A DNA stretch of 64,000 bases. Source: Heterohyrax brucei. Lineage: Eukaryota; Chordata; Mammalia; Hyracoidea; Procaviidae. The notes beneath the pieces are model-generated. The model was given only the letters and a program-made list of their open reading frames with translations. It did not search any database and was not told where the DNA came from. Positions 47,345 to 59,161 of this stretch are shown here, one piece after another. The translations under genes and the position numbers were made by a program. The stretch lies in NCBI GenBank assembly GCA_028571685.1, contig CM053143.1, positions 54,801,208 to 54,865,207 on the forward strand, in the 5' to 3' direction. Every line of letters starts with the position of its first letter. Position 1 is the stretch's first letter.

Positions 47345-47606
47345 CAGGGGTTGTGTCTTCGGGGATGTCAAAAGAGTACACAGGTCTGGAAAACTTGGGT
47401 ATGTGGTCATTCACATCACTGACTGTGATATTAATTCTCATATCTGAGGACTGAAGACCATCATCTGCACGAACTAGTAGTGAATATTTGGAACGGCGTT
47501 CCCTGTCCAATCTTTTGGTTGCTATCAGATCTCCGGATTCAGGGTCAATACGGAAACTATCATCAGCTCCACTGATGATAGCATATGTGACAAGAGCATT
47601 TGCACC
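47345..47606 (-). CDS. FAT4: FAT4 coding exon B (262 bp, phase 0 to 1)
   Basis: Begins GANALVTYAIISG and runs through the cadherin core (SFRIDPESGDL, LDRERRS, VRADDG) to the linker DVNDHIPKF and the start of the next repeat (FDIPEDTTPG). The acceptor is tttttcttag (AG at 47608-47607); the donor is CCTG|gtaagt (GT at 47344-47343), a near-perfect consensus. The codon split after one base joins exon C to give PGSLVAAI. The linker reads DVNDH rather than DxNDN, so the last Asn of the motif is replaced by His. My recollection is that human FAT4 also has His here. Confidence 0.95.
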
Positions 47607-47821
47607 CTAAGAAAAATAGATTGGGGATCTGAATTGATGGAGTTCCAGAATATTAACAGCATCATTCAAGTTTCTATTGAAAATGCATTTGACAAAGTGA
47701 GGTTTTTGTATTTTTATTTCATATGATATTCTGAGATTTCACAAAGTAATCAAACAATGTAGTACTATGAAGCATTTCACCATTCACCCAATTAAATAGC
47801 AAAGTAAGTCTCAGCCTTCAG

Positions 47822-47958
47822 TGTTTTATGTATATACATATATGTATATATACATAGGTCTCAGCCTTCAGTGTTATATACATATATACACACACATATT
47901 TATATGTGTATACACTTACACATGTTTATATGTGCATACACATATTTATATGTATACA
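47822..47958. repeat. TA/CA-rich microsatellite with a duplicated unique flank
   Basis: tatgtatatacatatatgta and related units. The non-repetitive phrase gtctcagccttcagtgtt occurs both before it (about 47811) and inside it (about 47857). Confidence 0.85.
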
Positions 47959-48054
47959 TTCTTATAATCTACTCATGAAAAGGAGTATTCTTGTCACTGT
48001 GGAAAATATAAATAGTGCTACTCTCAATGCAACAACCAGGAAGTTTTGCTCTTT

Positions 48055-48230
48055 GCCAGGCACTTAACAGTCCTTTGTGTATATTATCTACTTTGGGTCT
48101 CAACAATTCTGTGAGACCGTTTTTCACAAAAGCAGGTATTGAGCTGAGAGATGCTAACTAATTTATACATGGTCCACACTCTAAGTGTTAGCTGGTTTCA
48201 AACCAAATGTGCCTGACTCTTGAGTTTATG
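48055..48230 (+). mobile_element. MIR element
   Basis: ttgccaggcacttaacagtc, tctcaacaattctgtgagac, catggtccacactctaagtg, caaatgtgcctgactcttga. Confidence 0.65.
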
Positions 48231-49152
48231 TTCCTTCTGGTACCGTACAAAAGAGAAATGCACCAAAAAGGCAAGTGATGAATGAACAAGACTTGCAATA
48301 AACACTATAAAAATTGAAAAGAGGGATTATTTTGACTTGATTTATTTAGGGGAGATATAAACGGAGCATATGGAGCTCAACTGAGTTTTGTAGAAAATAC
48401 AAGTTTTCAAGCAAAGGCTAAAGAAAAGTCTTTAAATGTAAGCAACAGCGCAGGCAAAAGGAGAACCATATGCTTGGCTTACTCACTGTTAAGTAGTCAG
48501 ATTAGAGGGTTTCTACAGAAGTAAATCAAGCTAATATGTTAGACAACACCATATTTTTGTGCAAATAACACACTCCTCACACATTTTTTGCCAACTATGC
48601 CCTCCCCTGTGAGACCTTTTCATAAGAACTGCTAGGTCATTTATTTATTTATTTATTTTACATGTTGCTGTAAAACAATTAACATAGCATGATTACAAAA
48701 GTGCCTCAATGTAGGGAGGGCACACTTGCAGTCAAACACAGAAGAATGTATTATTTGCAAACAAATATGGTACATGTATTTTGGAACATCTCACATGCAA
48801 TTCAAACTCTTTTGAATTCTATGTCAACAAATAATTGACCTTTGTCTTAAGTGGAAGCAATGTTTTAAGGACACTAATAGTGTAGAATGTGCTAGAATGC
48901 TAAGAGGCATGGGAAGGAGATTTAGGCCCAGTAGAGACTGGGACTGGTTTTACTTGAGATATAATTTTAAAATAAGCAAACTTTTCTGAGGATCCCAGGT
49001 ATCTGTTACATAAAATGGAAGTACAGATGACTTATTGTGCTTGTGTTCTCTCAATATGTTGGGTTGTGAATGTCACAACTTTTTTTATTTTTGACAGTAG
49101 AAACGGAAAGGTTGGTAAAAAGATTTCCACCAAAAAAAAAAAAAAAAAAAAA
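48231..49152. other. FAT4 intron, simple repeats only
   Basis: (ATTT)n at 48638-48660 and an A20 run at 49131-49152. Nothing else recognised. Confidence 0.5.
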
Positions 49153-49335
49153 GAAGACTCAAACTTATTGCCTTTAAGTTGATTCCCATTCATGGCAACC
49201 CCATGTATTCAGAGTAGAACTAAACTTCATGGGCTTTTTAAGACTGTGACCTTTCAGATCACCAAGCCCTCTGTCCAAGACACCTCAAGGTGAGTTTCAA
49301 CTACTAACTTTTCAGTTAGTGGTTGAACTTGTAAT
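49153..49335 (-). mobile_element. AfroSINE, long variant, antisense
   Basis: ttattgcctttaagttgatt, middle ctttttaagactgtgacctt, head acttttcagttagtggttga. The A-run before it is not its own 3' tail, because on this strand that side is the SINE's 3' end as poly-A rather than poly-T. Confidence 0.7.
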
Positions 49336-49361
49336 TAGTTACTTGAGTGGGTAAAAAAAAA

Positions 49362-49423
49362 ACAATAGTACCATTGAGTCAATTCTGACTCACAGCGACC
49401 CTGTAGGTCAGAGAAGAACTGTA
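49362..49423 (-). mobile_element. AfroSINE tail fragment
   Basis: accattgagtcaattctgac, tcacagcgaccctgtaggtc. Ends abruptly; head absent. Confidence 0.75.
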
Positions 49424-49761
49424 GAGAGGCACATACAATTGAGGAAAATAATAAACAAAATTGCACTTTATTTTGTCCGGAGAGTTCAGAAAATACTGAT
49501 ACAGAAAACATTTCAAGATTAGTAGCCGCTTTGGTGCAAGAACAACTATGAAGTGACATTTTATGCATGGTATTTTAAAAGAATAAGTACTAGCTTTTGA
49601 ACAATGGTCATCTGGTAATTAGAGACTTAGGAATGGGGTTTCAAATAATTTCTGAAGGTCACTGTATGGAGGCAACAGTTGAAGTCACAGGAGTTGTTAG
49701 GAAATTTAATTAGAATACAGAGAAAAAAGAGCAGTACAGTAAGGGCTCAAAGGCCATGTTT

Positions 49762-49934
49762 AAGGAGCTTTTGTGTCACAGTGGTTAAGAGCCTGGCTGT
49801 TAACCAAAAGGTTGGCAGTTCAAATCCACAGATGGTCCTCAGAAACCCTACAGAGCAGTTCTGCTGTATCCCATGGGTTCATTGTGAGTAGGAATTGACT
49901 CCATGGCAATGTTTTTTTTTTTTTTTTTTTTTCT
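49762..49934 (+). mobile_element. AfroSINE ending in poly-T
   Basis: aaggagcttttgtgtcacag to tgactccatggcaatg, then about 22 T. The common tail gggtttggttttt can expand to such a T-run. Confidence 0.87.
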
Positions 49935-50225
49935 TTTTCAATCTGTGTTTGAAAAGTAGGAAGAAAGAGTGGAGTCAGGGATTGACAGGGGAAAAACAAA
50001 TAGTGACTTAGGAGGACAGACAAAAGTACAAGCTGACACAGAAGTTAAAGGAAGAGTTTCAACAAGAGGTGGCTTTAACAGGGCCAAAAATAAAGACATT
50101 AAGGACAATTAAAATTAAGGAACACGATTTGATGACAGATGATGTTAAAAGTCTGTTTTCAAATCTATTATAATCTTATCTATATAACGTTGAAAATTTA
50201 TGCAATTTTATTCAGGTGTTTCTTA

Positions 50226-50312
50226 ATGTGTATATGTACGCATGTATATATATATATATACACATACATATGTATGTAGGCATATTTGTGTGTGTGCATG
50301 TGTGTATACACA
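50226..50312. repeat. TA/TG microsatellite
   Basis: gtatatatatatatatacac, tgtgtgtgtgcatgtgtgta. It directly precedes an RTE copy. Confidence 0.9.
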
Positions 50313-50325
50313 CACTTAAATTATA

Positions 50326-51737
50326 ATTGGAACAATAAGGTAAAATATCCAATGGTGGATGAAGCTGTGCTGAAGGCATTGGTGAAAAACAAGTCTGCAG
50401 AAATTGATAGAGTACCAGATGAGATATTTCAGCAAATGGACGCAGCACTAGAAGTGCTCACTTATCTAAGCCAAGAAATTTGAAAGGCAGCTACTGGGCC
50501 ACCTGACTGGAAGAGATACATTTTTCTGTCTGTTTCCAAGGAAGGTGAACCAACCAAATGTGGAAATTATCAACAATATCCTTAATACCACACACAAGTA
50601 AAATTTTGTTACAGATTATTCAAAAGCAGCTGCAGCAGTCTATTGAGATGTAACTGCCAGAAATTCAAGCCAGATTCAGAAAAGAAAGTTAAATCAAAGA
50701 TGTCATTGTTGTTGTTAGATGGATCTTGCCTAAAAGAACACAAAAAATATATTTACAAATGTTTCATTATGCAAAGGTATTCAACTGTGTGGATCATAAT
50801 AAATTATGGATAACAATGTAGAGAATGGGAGTTCCAGAACACTAAATTGTGCTCATGAGGACTCCATACATAGATCAAAAGGCAGTCATTTAAACATAAC
50901 AATGGGGCACTGTATGGTCTGAAGTTAGGAAAGGTGCATGTCAGAGTTGCATCCCTTCACCATACCTATTCAATCTGTAAGCTAAGCAAACAATCCAAGA
51001 AGCTGGAACTATATGAAGAAGAACAAAACATCATGATTGAAGTATGACTCATTAGCAATCTGCCTTATGCAGATGACACAACCTTCTTGCTGAAAGTGAA
51101 GAGGACTTGAAACACTTGCCGATGACTATCAAAGACTACAGCCTTCAGTATGGACTGCACCTCAACATCAAGAAAACAAAAATTCCCCTTATAGGACAAA
51201 TAAGCAATATAATGACAAATAAAGAAAAGGCTAATGTTGTCAAGGATTTTAGTTTACTTGTTGCCACAACCAACACTCTTGGAAGTAGCAATCAAAAAAT
51301 CCAAAGACACATTGCATTGGGAAAATCTGCTGCAAAAGACTTCCTTAAAGTGTTGAAAATTAAGATGTCACCTTGAAGACTAAGGAGCACATAATGCAAG
51401 CCATGCTACTGTCGATCACGTCATATGGATGTGAAAGGTGGACAAAGGAAGACAGAAGAACTGATATATTCGAATTGTGGTGTTGGAGAAGAATATTGAA
51501 TATACTATGGAGTGCCAAAAGAATGAAAAGATTTGTCTTGGAAGAAGTACAACCAGGGTGCTCCTTTGAAGCACAGATGGCAAGATAATGCTTCCAGTAG
51601 AGATCAATGCTTGGAGAAGGACATCATGTCTGGTAAGGAGAAAAAGACTCTCAACAAGATAGATTTACACAGTGGATACGGCAATGAGCTTAAGCATACC
51701 AATGATTTTGGGCATGGCGCAAGACTGGACAGTGTTT
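50326..51737 (+). mobile_element. BovB/RTE LINE copy 1 (reverse transcriptase to 3' end)
   Basis: Decayed RTE ORF: VLKALVKNKSAEIDRVPDEIF, TYLSQEI, HYAKVFNCVDHN-like motif A near 50770, SPYLFNL, a decayed ADD box near 51070, LNIKKTKIPLIGQI, LGKSAAKDFLKVLK, SYGCERWTKEDRR and LWCWRRILNI. Ends in the 3' non-coding part near agacagtgtttcattctg. Multiple stops. Endonuclease absent (5' truncated). Confidence 0.85.
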
Positions 51738-54045
51738 CATTCTGTAACATATATCTTTTTTTCAAACCAACATAAATGGTGACTGTACACAAGGACCTCA
51801 CAGATGGAATGCACAGGAACAAAATTAACTGTATCTGTGGAAAAAGATGATGGAAAAGCTCCACACCAGCAGTCAGAACAAGACAATATGCTGACTGTGG
51901 CACAGATCCTCAACTGTTCACATGCAAATTCCAACTGAAACGGAAGAAAATTAGAACAAGTCTAAAAGAGCCAAAGTATGACACTGAGTATATCTCTCCT
52001 GAGTTTAAAGACTGTCTCAGGGACGGATTTGATGTGTTGACCACTAATGACCAAAAACTAGATGAATTGTGGAATGACACCAAAGACATCATCCACAAAC
52101 AGAGCACAAAGGTCATTAAAAAGACAGGAAAGAAAGAAAAGACCAAACTGCATGTCAGAAGAGACTCTGAAACTTGCTCTCAAATGTTGAGCAGCTAAAG
52201 TAAAAGGAAGGAATGGAGAAGTATAAGACCTAAACAAGATTTCAAAGAGCAGTTTAAGAAGATAAAAGGATGTATTATAATGACATGTGCAAAAAAAAAA
52301 AAAATGACATGCTGGAAATGGAAATGGAAAGAACACATTCTGCATTTCTCAAGCTGAAAGAACTGAAGAAAAAATTGAAGCCTCGAGTTGCAGTAGTGAA
52401 GGATTCTACAGGGAAACTATTAAACAACTCAGGGAGAATCAAAAGAAGATGAAAGGAATACACAGTCATTATACCAGAAAAAAGTGGTTGATACTTAGCC
52501 ATTTGAAAAAGTAGTATATGATCAGGAGCTAATGGTACTGAAAGAGGAAACTGAAGCCTCACTGAAGGCACTGGCAAAAAATAAGACTCCAGGAACCGAT
52601 GGAGTATCAGTTAAGACATTTCAACAAACAGACACAGTGAGGGAAATGCTCACTCATCTATGTCAAGAAATTTGGAAGACAGTTACCTGGCCAACTGACT
52701 GGAAGAGATCCATATTTATGCCCATTCCAAAGAAAGGTGATCCAACTGAATGCGGACATTACTGAACAATACCATTAATACCACACACAAGCAAAATTTT
52801 GCTCAAGATCTTTCAAAAACAACTGTAACAGTATATTGACAAGGAACTGCCAGAAATTCAACCTGGATTCAGAAGGGGATGTGGAACCAAGGGTATCATT
52901 GCTGACATCAGAGGGATCTTGGCTGAAAGCAGAGAATAACAGAAAGATGTTGACCTGTGTTTCATGGACTATGCAAAGGCATTTGACTGTGCGGATCATA
53001 ATAAATTAACATTGTAAAGAATGGGAATTCCAGAACTTTAATTGTGCTCTTACCGAATCTATATACGGATCAAGAGGCAGTCGTGAGAGGAGAACAAGTG
53101 GACACTCCATGGTTTAAAGTCAGGAAAGGTATGTGTCAGAGTTGTATCCCCTCCCTATACCTTTTCAATCTGTATGCCAAGCAAACAATCCAAGAAGCTG
53201 GATTATGCGAAGAAGATCAAGGCATCAGGATTGGAGGAAGACTCATTAGCAACCTGGGTTATGCAGACGACACCGCCTTACTTGCCGTAAGTGAACAAGA
53301 TCTGACACACTTACTGATGCAGATGAAGGACCGCAGCCTTCAGTATAGATTGGACCACAACATCAAGAAAACAAAAATCCTTACAACTGGACCAGTAAGT
53401 AACATTGTCACAAATGGAGAAAGGGTTGAGGTGGTCAAGGATTTCATTTTACTTGGGTCCACAGTCAATGCCCAGGGAAGCAGCAGTCAAGAAATGAAAA
53501 GACATACTGCATTAGGAAAATCTGCTGCCAAGGACCTCTTTCAAGTATTGAAAAGTAAAGATATCACCTTGAAGGCTAAAGCGCACTTGACTCAAGCCAC
53601 AATATTTTCAGTCACATCATACACATGTGAAAGCTGCACAATGAACAAATGAGACAGAAGGAGAATTGATGCCTTTAAATTGTGGTGTTGGAGAAGAATG
53701 CTGAATGTACCATGGACCACCACAAGAACAAACAGATCTGTTCTGGAAGAAGTACAGCCAGAGTTCTCCTTGTAAGCAAAGATAGCAAGACTGCATCTTA
53801 CATCTTTGGACATGGTGCCAGGAAGGATCAGTCCCTGGAGAAGGTCATCATGCTTGGTAGAGTGGAAGGTCAGCAAAATAAAGGAAGCCCCTCGATGAAA
53901 TGGACTGACACAGTGTCTGCAACAATGGGCTTAAGCATCAAAACAACTGTGAATGTGTCACAAGACCAGGCAGCATTTTATTCTATTGTGCATAGGGTTG
54001 TTATGAGTCGGAACTGGCTCGATGGCACCTAACAACAGCAACAAC
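51738..54045 (+). mobile_element. BovB/RTE LINE copy 2 (endonuclease end through full 3' tail)
   Basis: The longest RTE here, about 2.3 kb. It begins in the endonuclease C-terminus (HRNKINCICGKRWW, YADCGTDPQL; the usual GSDH is changed to GTDP), crosses the linker, then the RT: KNKTPGTDGVS, PTDWKRSIFMPIPKKGD, MDYAKAFDC (motif A near 52965), SLYLFNLYAKQTI, LGYADDTALLA (motif C at about 53255-53285), ILLGSTVNAQGSSSQEMKR. A 202-codon frame survives at 53044-53652, the best-preserved RTE coding piece in the window. The tail is tatgagtcggaactggctcg followed by cacctaacaacagcaacaac. Stops near 52765 and 52938 and a frameshift near 53010 kill it. Antisense to FAT4. Confidence 0.9.
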
Positions 54046-54080
54046 ATGAGTCAGAACTGTCTCAGTGGCACAAAACAACA
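54046..54080 (+). repeat. Tandem partial copy of the RTE 3' tail
   Basis: atgagtcagaactgtctcag, tggcacaaaacaacaacag repeats the last 35-40 bases of the preceding element. Confidence 0.7.
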
Positions 54081-54084
54081 ACAG

Positions 54085-54330
54085 TGGCAACATGGTGGTT
54101 GAGATATGATCCTCTAGAGACGTACTTCTGGGTTGAATTACTATACAACCACTTATTAGTTGTTTGTCATCGGGCCACACGCTTAAACTCTTTGAGCTTG
54201 TGTTTCCTTGTCTGTATGATAGGGATGAAAATATTGCCCATTACGTGGAATTTTTGTGTAGACTAAATAAACTGATAAATGTATTTAGAGCAATCCTTGG
54301 AAAAGAGTCAGTTAATGCTAGTTGTTATTA
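54085..54330 (-). mobile_element. MIR element, antisense
   Basis: tgtttccttgtctgtatgat, agggatgaaaatattgccca and ttagagcaatccttggaaaa keep the inverted MIR order. Confidence 0.6.
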
Positions 54331-54601
54331 TTTTTTCTTTTTTTCATTATCTTTTTCTTATAAGCAAAATATGATGGGCAAAATATATTTTTGATGATTG
54401 ATTTCTCTGCAAATCAGCAATTAAATGTAAAATACTATTTGAGTTGCTATATATCACAGGGAATGTGTGTTTTCTGATTCTCTGTTATATATAATTGACT
54501 CTGACAAAAAGTAATGCTGCAATTGATGGCTCCAAATTTATTTATTTTTATTTAAACATATTTAGTTAAAATAACTATACTCTACACCATTATTACCAAA
54601 A
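54331..54601. other. FAT4 intron, no feature recognised
   Basis: AT-rich; nothing supported. Confidence 0.5.
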
Positions 54602-54751
54602 AACAACAACAACAAAAACTTGTTGCCATCAAGTTGATTCCAATTCATAGTGAAAGAGCAGAACTGCTCCACAGGGTTTCCAAGGAGTGGCTGGTGGGTT
54701 TGAATATGCTGATTTTTTTGGTTAGCAGTTGAGCTCTTAACCATTGTGCCA
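54602..54751 (-). mobile_element. AfroSINE, antisense
   Basis: acaaaaacttgttgccatca to gagctcttaaccattgtgcc, with an RTE-like aacaacaacaac at its 3' end. Confidence 0.87.
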
Positions 54752-55031
54752 AAACATACAGAGTAAAAGTCTCAGTAGTAATATTGAGAAGAACATAAGT
54801 TTGATGGTAATAATACGAATGACATGCTGGAAGATTACAGTGTCTGCAGTTTGCTTACATCTTTTCCATCACAGATTCCATATGTCTTTTCCTTCATGGT
54901 CAAACTCATAAGAGGATGATTTCTAACAAAGACAAAAATACTTCCAAAATATGTCTTTAGTGGCATATGCTATCTTTTTATAGTGCATTCTTCAGCCAGT
55001 CTGAAAATTCCATACAGCAAATACCTCTTAA

Positions 55032-55195
55032 AAAAAAACAAACTTAGTATATTGTGATGATTTTGATTTATAGTGACCCTAAAGGACAAGGTACAACTGC
55101 CCCCAAAGGATTTCCAAAGAGCATCCAGCAGACTTGAACTATTGATCTTCTGGTTAGCAGCCTTAGCTCTTAACCACCATACAACCAGGATTTCC
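55032..55195 (-). mobile_element. AfroSINE, antisense, diverged
   Basis: Body caactgcccccaaaggattt, head ctcttaaccaccatacaacc. The tail is heavily mutated. Confidence 0.8.
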
Positions 55196-56937
55196 CAAAC
55201 AACCTCTAAGTGCATTTTAACTCAGTAATGAAACAGCTGAGTTTAACACACTACATTTATCTTGTATTGTCAGGTGTACCTGGAGTATGTGAAATATTTT
55301 TTGCAATTTTATGGTCTAACAAAAACATTCTGTAAGACTTTCAGACTGCTCATCTAACCACATTCTCTATTATTTTTCCTATTTCATTAACAATTCCATT
55401 ATTCCTACAACGTAGGTCAGATAAGAAAGCAGTTACATTCAACTTTGACCTACTAAAATGGGAGGTCCTTGAAAACTAGAGGCACTCCAGGACGCAAAAT
55501 CCTATTTAAATTATTATTTAAAAAGTTTAACATTTAATTTTTTCTGTCTACAAAGTGACTGAAATAATTGTCAAAATTCCTAAACTTGTGACAGACAGTT
55601 TGGTGCACAAGAAATGTATCAGACATTAATGAAACAGCATTTTTTCTTTTCTTTTTTTTTTTTTTGGTATTCTAAATCAGCTGATGTGGTGAATTAACAG
55701 TCTTCATAAATGCCTGAAAAGGTCTGGCCAAGAGTAATGATTTAATTAGATATTTTGAAAGGTTTCCTGATTTACTTAATATACAAAATATGCAGAATCA
55801 GCAACACCAGGAGAAACAAATATCATGTTTCAGCTGCATTGCAGTGAAATGACGCTGGGTAAAAACACTCTCCCCGCTTGAAGAACCATGGAGACAAAGG
55901 CACATGGAAGGAATTCTAAAAATCAACAGCTATAAGTTACAAATATATTTTACAATCTTAAGTAACATTTCCAACAACAAGTGTGGTACCATGAAGCAAA
56001 GTTGGAGTATCCTGGCCCATTACAAGCATAATAATTTTGTTTATGAAAGGGAACAAGAGACTGAAAGGGTCATATGCTTCTGAAAGATGTGTATCTTGAT
56101 CCAACACATGTTTCAAATAATATTTAAATTAAGGCCAACATGTACATGGCTGCTATTCTAAAGCTGATTCCTTCATCCATGCTTTATTCTCAGGTGCCCT
56201 ACTAGAGTTTCTCCAGCATGTTAACACTCTTATATTAGACCTAGTAATTAAATGAAAGTATAAAGATAATAAAGGATATTTCTATACACAATTTGCTGAT
56301 GATCTACATAATTCTAGTGTTTTAAAGAAACCTATCTATCTGTCAGAATCAATCTATGGGGCAATCGTATGACAACTGAATTCTACCCACAAATGAAAAG
56401 AAACCCCTTGCATTTCAGTATTGAGTTCTAGCAAAATTGGATAGAGAAAGACAATAGAGCCATGGTTTCGTGAAAGACCTGGTAACATCTTTTTACAAAT
56501 TCAGCTAAGACATTACTTACTCAGATTAGAGCAAGAAACAGAATAAAAGTTTAACTAAAAGTATTGATAACAACAGTAAAGCATTGACTGAGGAAAAATA
56601 AAGAAGCAGCAGCCAGAAATTCTGAACACTGTTAGAAGCCTGGGTATCTATTCTCTTCAGCTACAAGTTGAAACAGTCAGTAGTTATTAAACTGTTTAGG
56701 GAACAGTTGTTCAAGAATGAAAACAGCAGCTTTTTCTTTTTCTTTTTTTTTTTTACAAGTATGCCTCCTTTTCCTTTAGAGCTGCCAGTACACCTGCACA
56801 CTCCCTTCCAGTCCACTCGATCTTTCAAAAGCACAAAGACTCAGAATTACATAATTACATAATATTCAATGGCCTTTATGCCTCAAGCACCGTCACACTG
56901 CATATACATCAACATCTTTGTCCCTTCTTAATTGCCA
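55196..56937. other. FAT4 intron, no feature recognised
   Basis: 1.7 kb, AT-rich, with T-runs near 55650 and 56740. Nothing supported. Confidence 0.5.
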
Positions 56938-57092
56938 ACAATCCCTTGGTAGTGTCGTGGATACCACCACAGGCTTCTAACCAAAAGAGCAGCAGTTAGA
57001 ATCCACCGCACGCTCCTTGGAAACTCTACTGGGCAGTTCTACTCTGTCCTTTGGATCACTATGAGTAGCAGTTGATTTGACAGAGTTTGCTT
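56938..57092 (+). mobile_element. AfroSINE, diverged
   Basis: atcccttggtagtgtcgtgg to gttgatttgacagagtttgc. Confidence 0.82.
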
Positions 57093-57459
57093 TGGATCTC
57101 TCTCTGTTTCCTTTGTCTGTTATTATTTTCTAGTCCTATACACTTCTGTTCTCACTGGAACATCCCTGCTAAGGTCACCTCCCCGATCCAGTGTAAAGGG
57201 AGTATCCATGGCATACGGTTTGCACTACCACTTATATCCTACAAGAAATAAAAGGAAAAGGAACAGTGCAGACAGATGGAGACCTCATACCATCAAGAAA
57301 TACAGGGTGGAGGGAGGAGTGTGGGGAGAACAACTAGAGTCACGTAAAAAAGTGTGTGTAAGTCTTTGCGTTAGACACTTACTTGAACTATAAACTTTCA
57401 CTTAAACATCAGTAAAAAGGGAGGAACTGAATGTTGGTGTTTCGTTCAAATAACTGGCT

Positions 57460-57526
57460 CTTAATAGAGTTGCAAAGAGTTGGAATCAACCAGATAGTAA
57501 GCAGTTTGGCTTTTGTTTTTGTTTTT
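57460..57526 (+). mobile_element. AfroSINE 3' tail fragment
   Basis: agagttgcaaagagttggaa, tcaaccagatagtaagcagt, ttggcttttgtttttg. Confidence 0.6.
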
Positions 57527-59161
57527 AAGAGGAAAAAGATGATTACAAAACACAATTTCCAAATTCAATTTAATTTTAGTTCGTGACTCATTTAAGCTTA
57601 TATTGAATAAACCCATTCTAATCAAACTGATCCATGGAGTGCTAATAATCAACCTACAGAAAATACAGATAAAATTAAAATGCTTACTGCTTAACTTTTA
57701 GAACAAACTATTTGAAAATAAATGACTTTTATCTTCTATACTCCTAAAGAGGGTATAGCCAAAGAATCAACCTCTGTAATTACAATTATCTGACATGAAT
57801 TTATTTATGTCAGTAACATGAGCTATTTCTTTTCTATTTCCACTGAGAGTGAACTGAATGTTATGACACGGAACACCCAAATACGTATATTATCAATGTC
57901 AAGCTTTAAGGAAATAAAATATTTACTAAATTATAGCTGATGAAATCTTAAAACAATAAGTAACAGAAATATTCAGGCATATAACTCTACCAATGATAGT
58001 TGGAATGTAGAAGTATAACACTTCCCTACATAAAATTTAGCAAAGTATAATAAACTTAAAATACAAAATCTTTTCTAACAGCAAAATTATAAAGATATAA
58101 ACATGCTTCATTTCACCATTTTTTTTTTTTTTTTTTGTTACTTAGACTCCAGCAAAATTCATACATAACTGAATTGTTACATTTCTGTGTTGGGTATTCA
58201 AATTAATCCATAGTTTATTCAGAGTTGTTTACCTCTTTAAAGTTAAAAGAATAAAGTTATAAGAAGTTTATTCATAGGTAAAAATAAAGTTTTCAAATAT
58301 TCCTAGAGTTTTGATGAGGTTAAAGGAATTAGACTCTCTCATGTTGGGCTCAGCTTATGGGAAAGGAGGAAAGGGGATTCTGATGTCTGGAAAGGTTAAT
58401 CCTCTTTCTGCAACTCCAGAGCATTAATTAAACCCTTGACTCAGTAAGATGGTGAAAACAAGCTATGAATTTCTCCTGCATGGGAAAAAAATGTAAATTA
58501 AAAATTATATAAATCTCTGTGTCTTTTCGAGCATCATGAATACATAGCTAAACTTAAACTACAAATATACAAGATAGTAATTAAAACTGTTCCCCAATAT
58601 TTAAAATTAACTAGTAGGCAAAAAATTTTTGTTCTTTAAAGCAACTGAAAACCATTACTTGCCTAGGTAATAGCCTTAAAATATAAAAAGTAATATACTA
58701 CTATAAATATTTATAATAATAATCATTATTTCACATATACATATGCACAAAAATAAAATGACATAAAACACAAAGTTAGATGACAACTTTAAGATTGTGT
58801 AATATTAAATGGTTTGCTTTTCTCAGTTACGTTAGCTTCTATGAAGACAGCAAATTAGAAAGGTAAAGGCATTAAAAAATGGACATAGCTGCAGATATTT
58901 TTCTTATTGGAGAAAATAATACAGCCAAGAAATCTGAAATGCAATGTGGTGAGTTGTGAGTTCCTTGATCAAAGGAAAATTGTCTTTTTGCCTCTGTCTT
59001 AGCACACTAATACTGCATTTCAAGAATTACTGTTCTTTGGAAAGAAGCATATAGCACTTAACCTTAATTATTGGTTAATAAAGTATGTTAATATATACTA
59101 GAAATGTGATAAATCACTGCAATATAAAAGTTCTAAAATTTAGAGACAGGCTATGAGCTAC
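57527..59161. other. FAT4 intron next to exon A, no repeats recognised
   Basis: AT-rich with a T18 run near 58120. No SINE or LINE seen up to the exon A donor. Confidence 0.5.

Noticed and set aside
50326..54045. A possible functional reverse transcriptase gene
   Set aside because: Stops and frameshifts interrupt every copy; the best surviving frame is only 202 codons and the endonuclease is partial.
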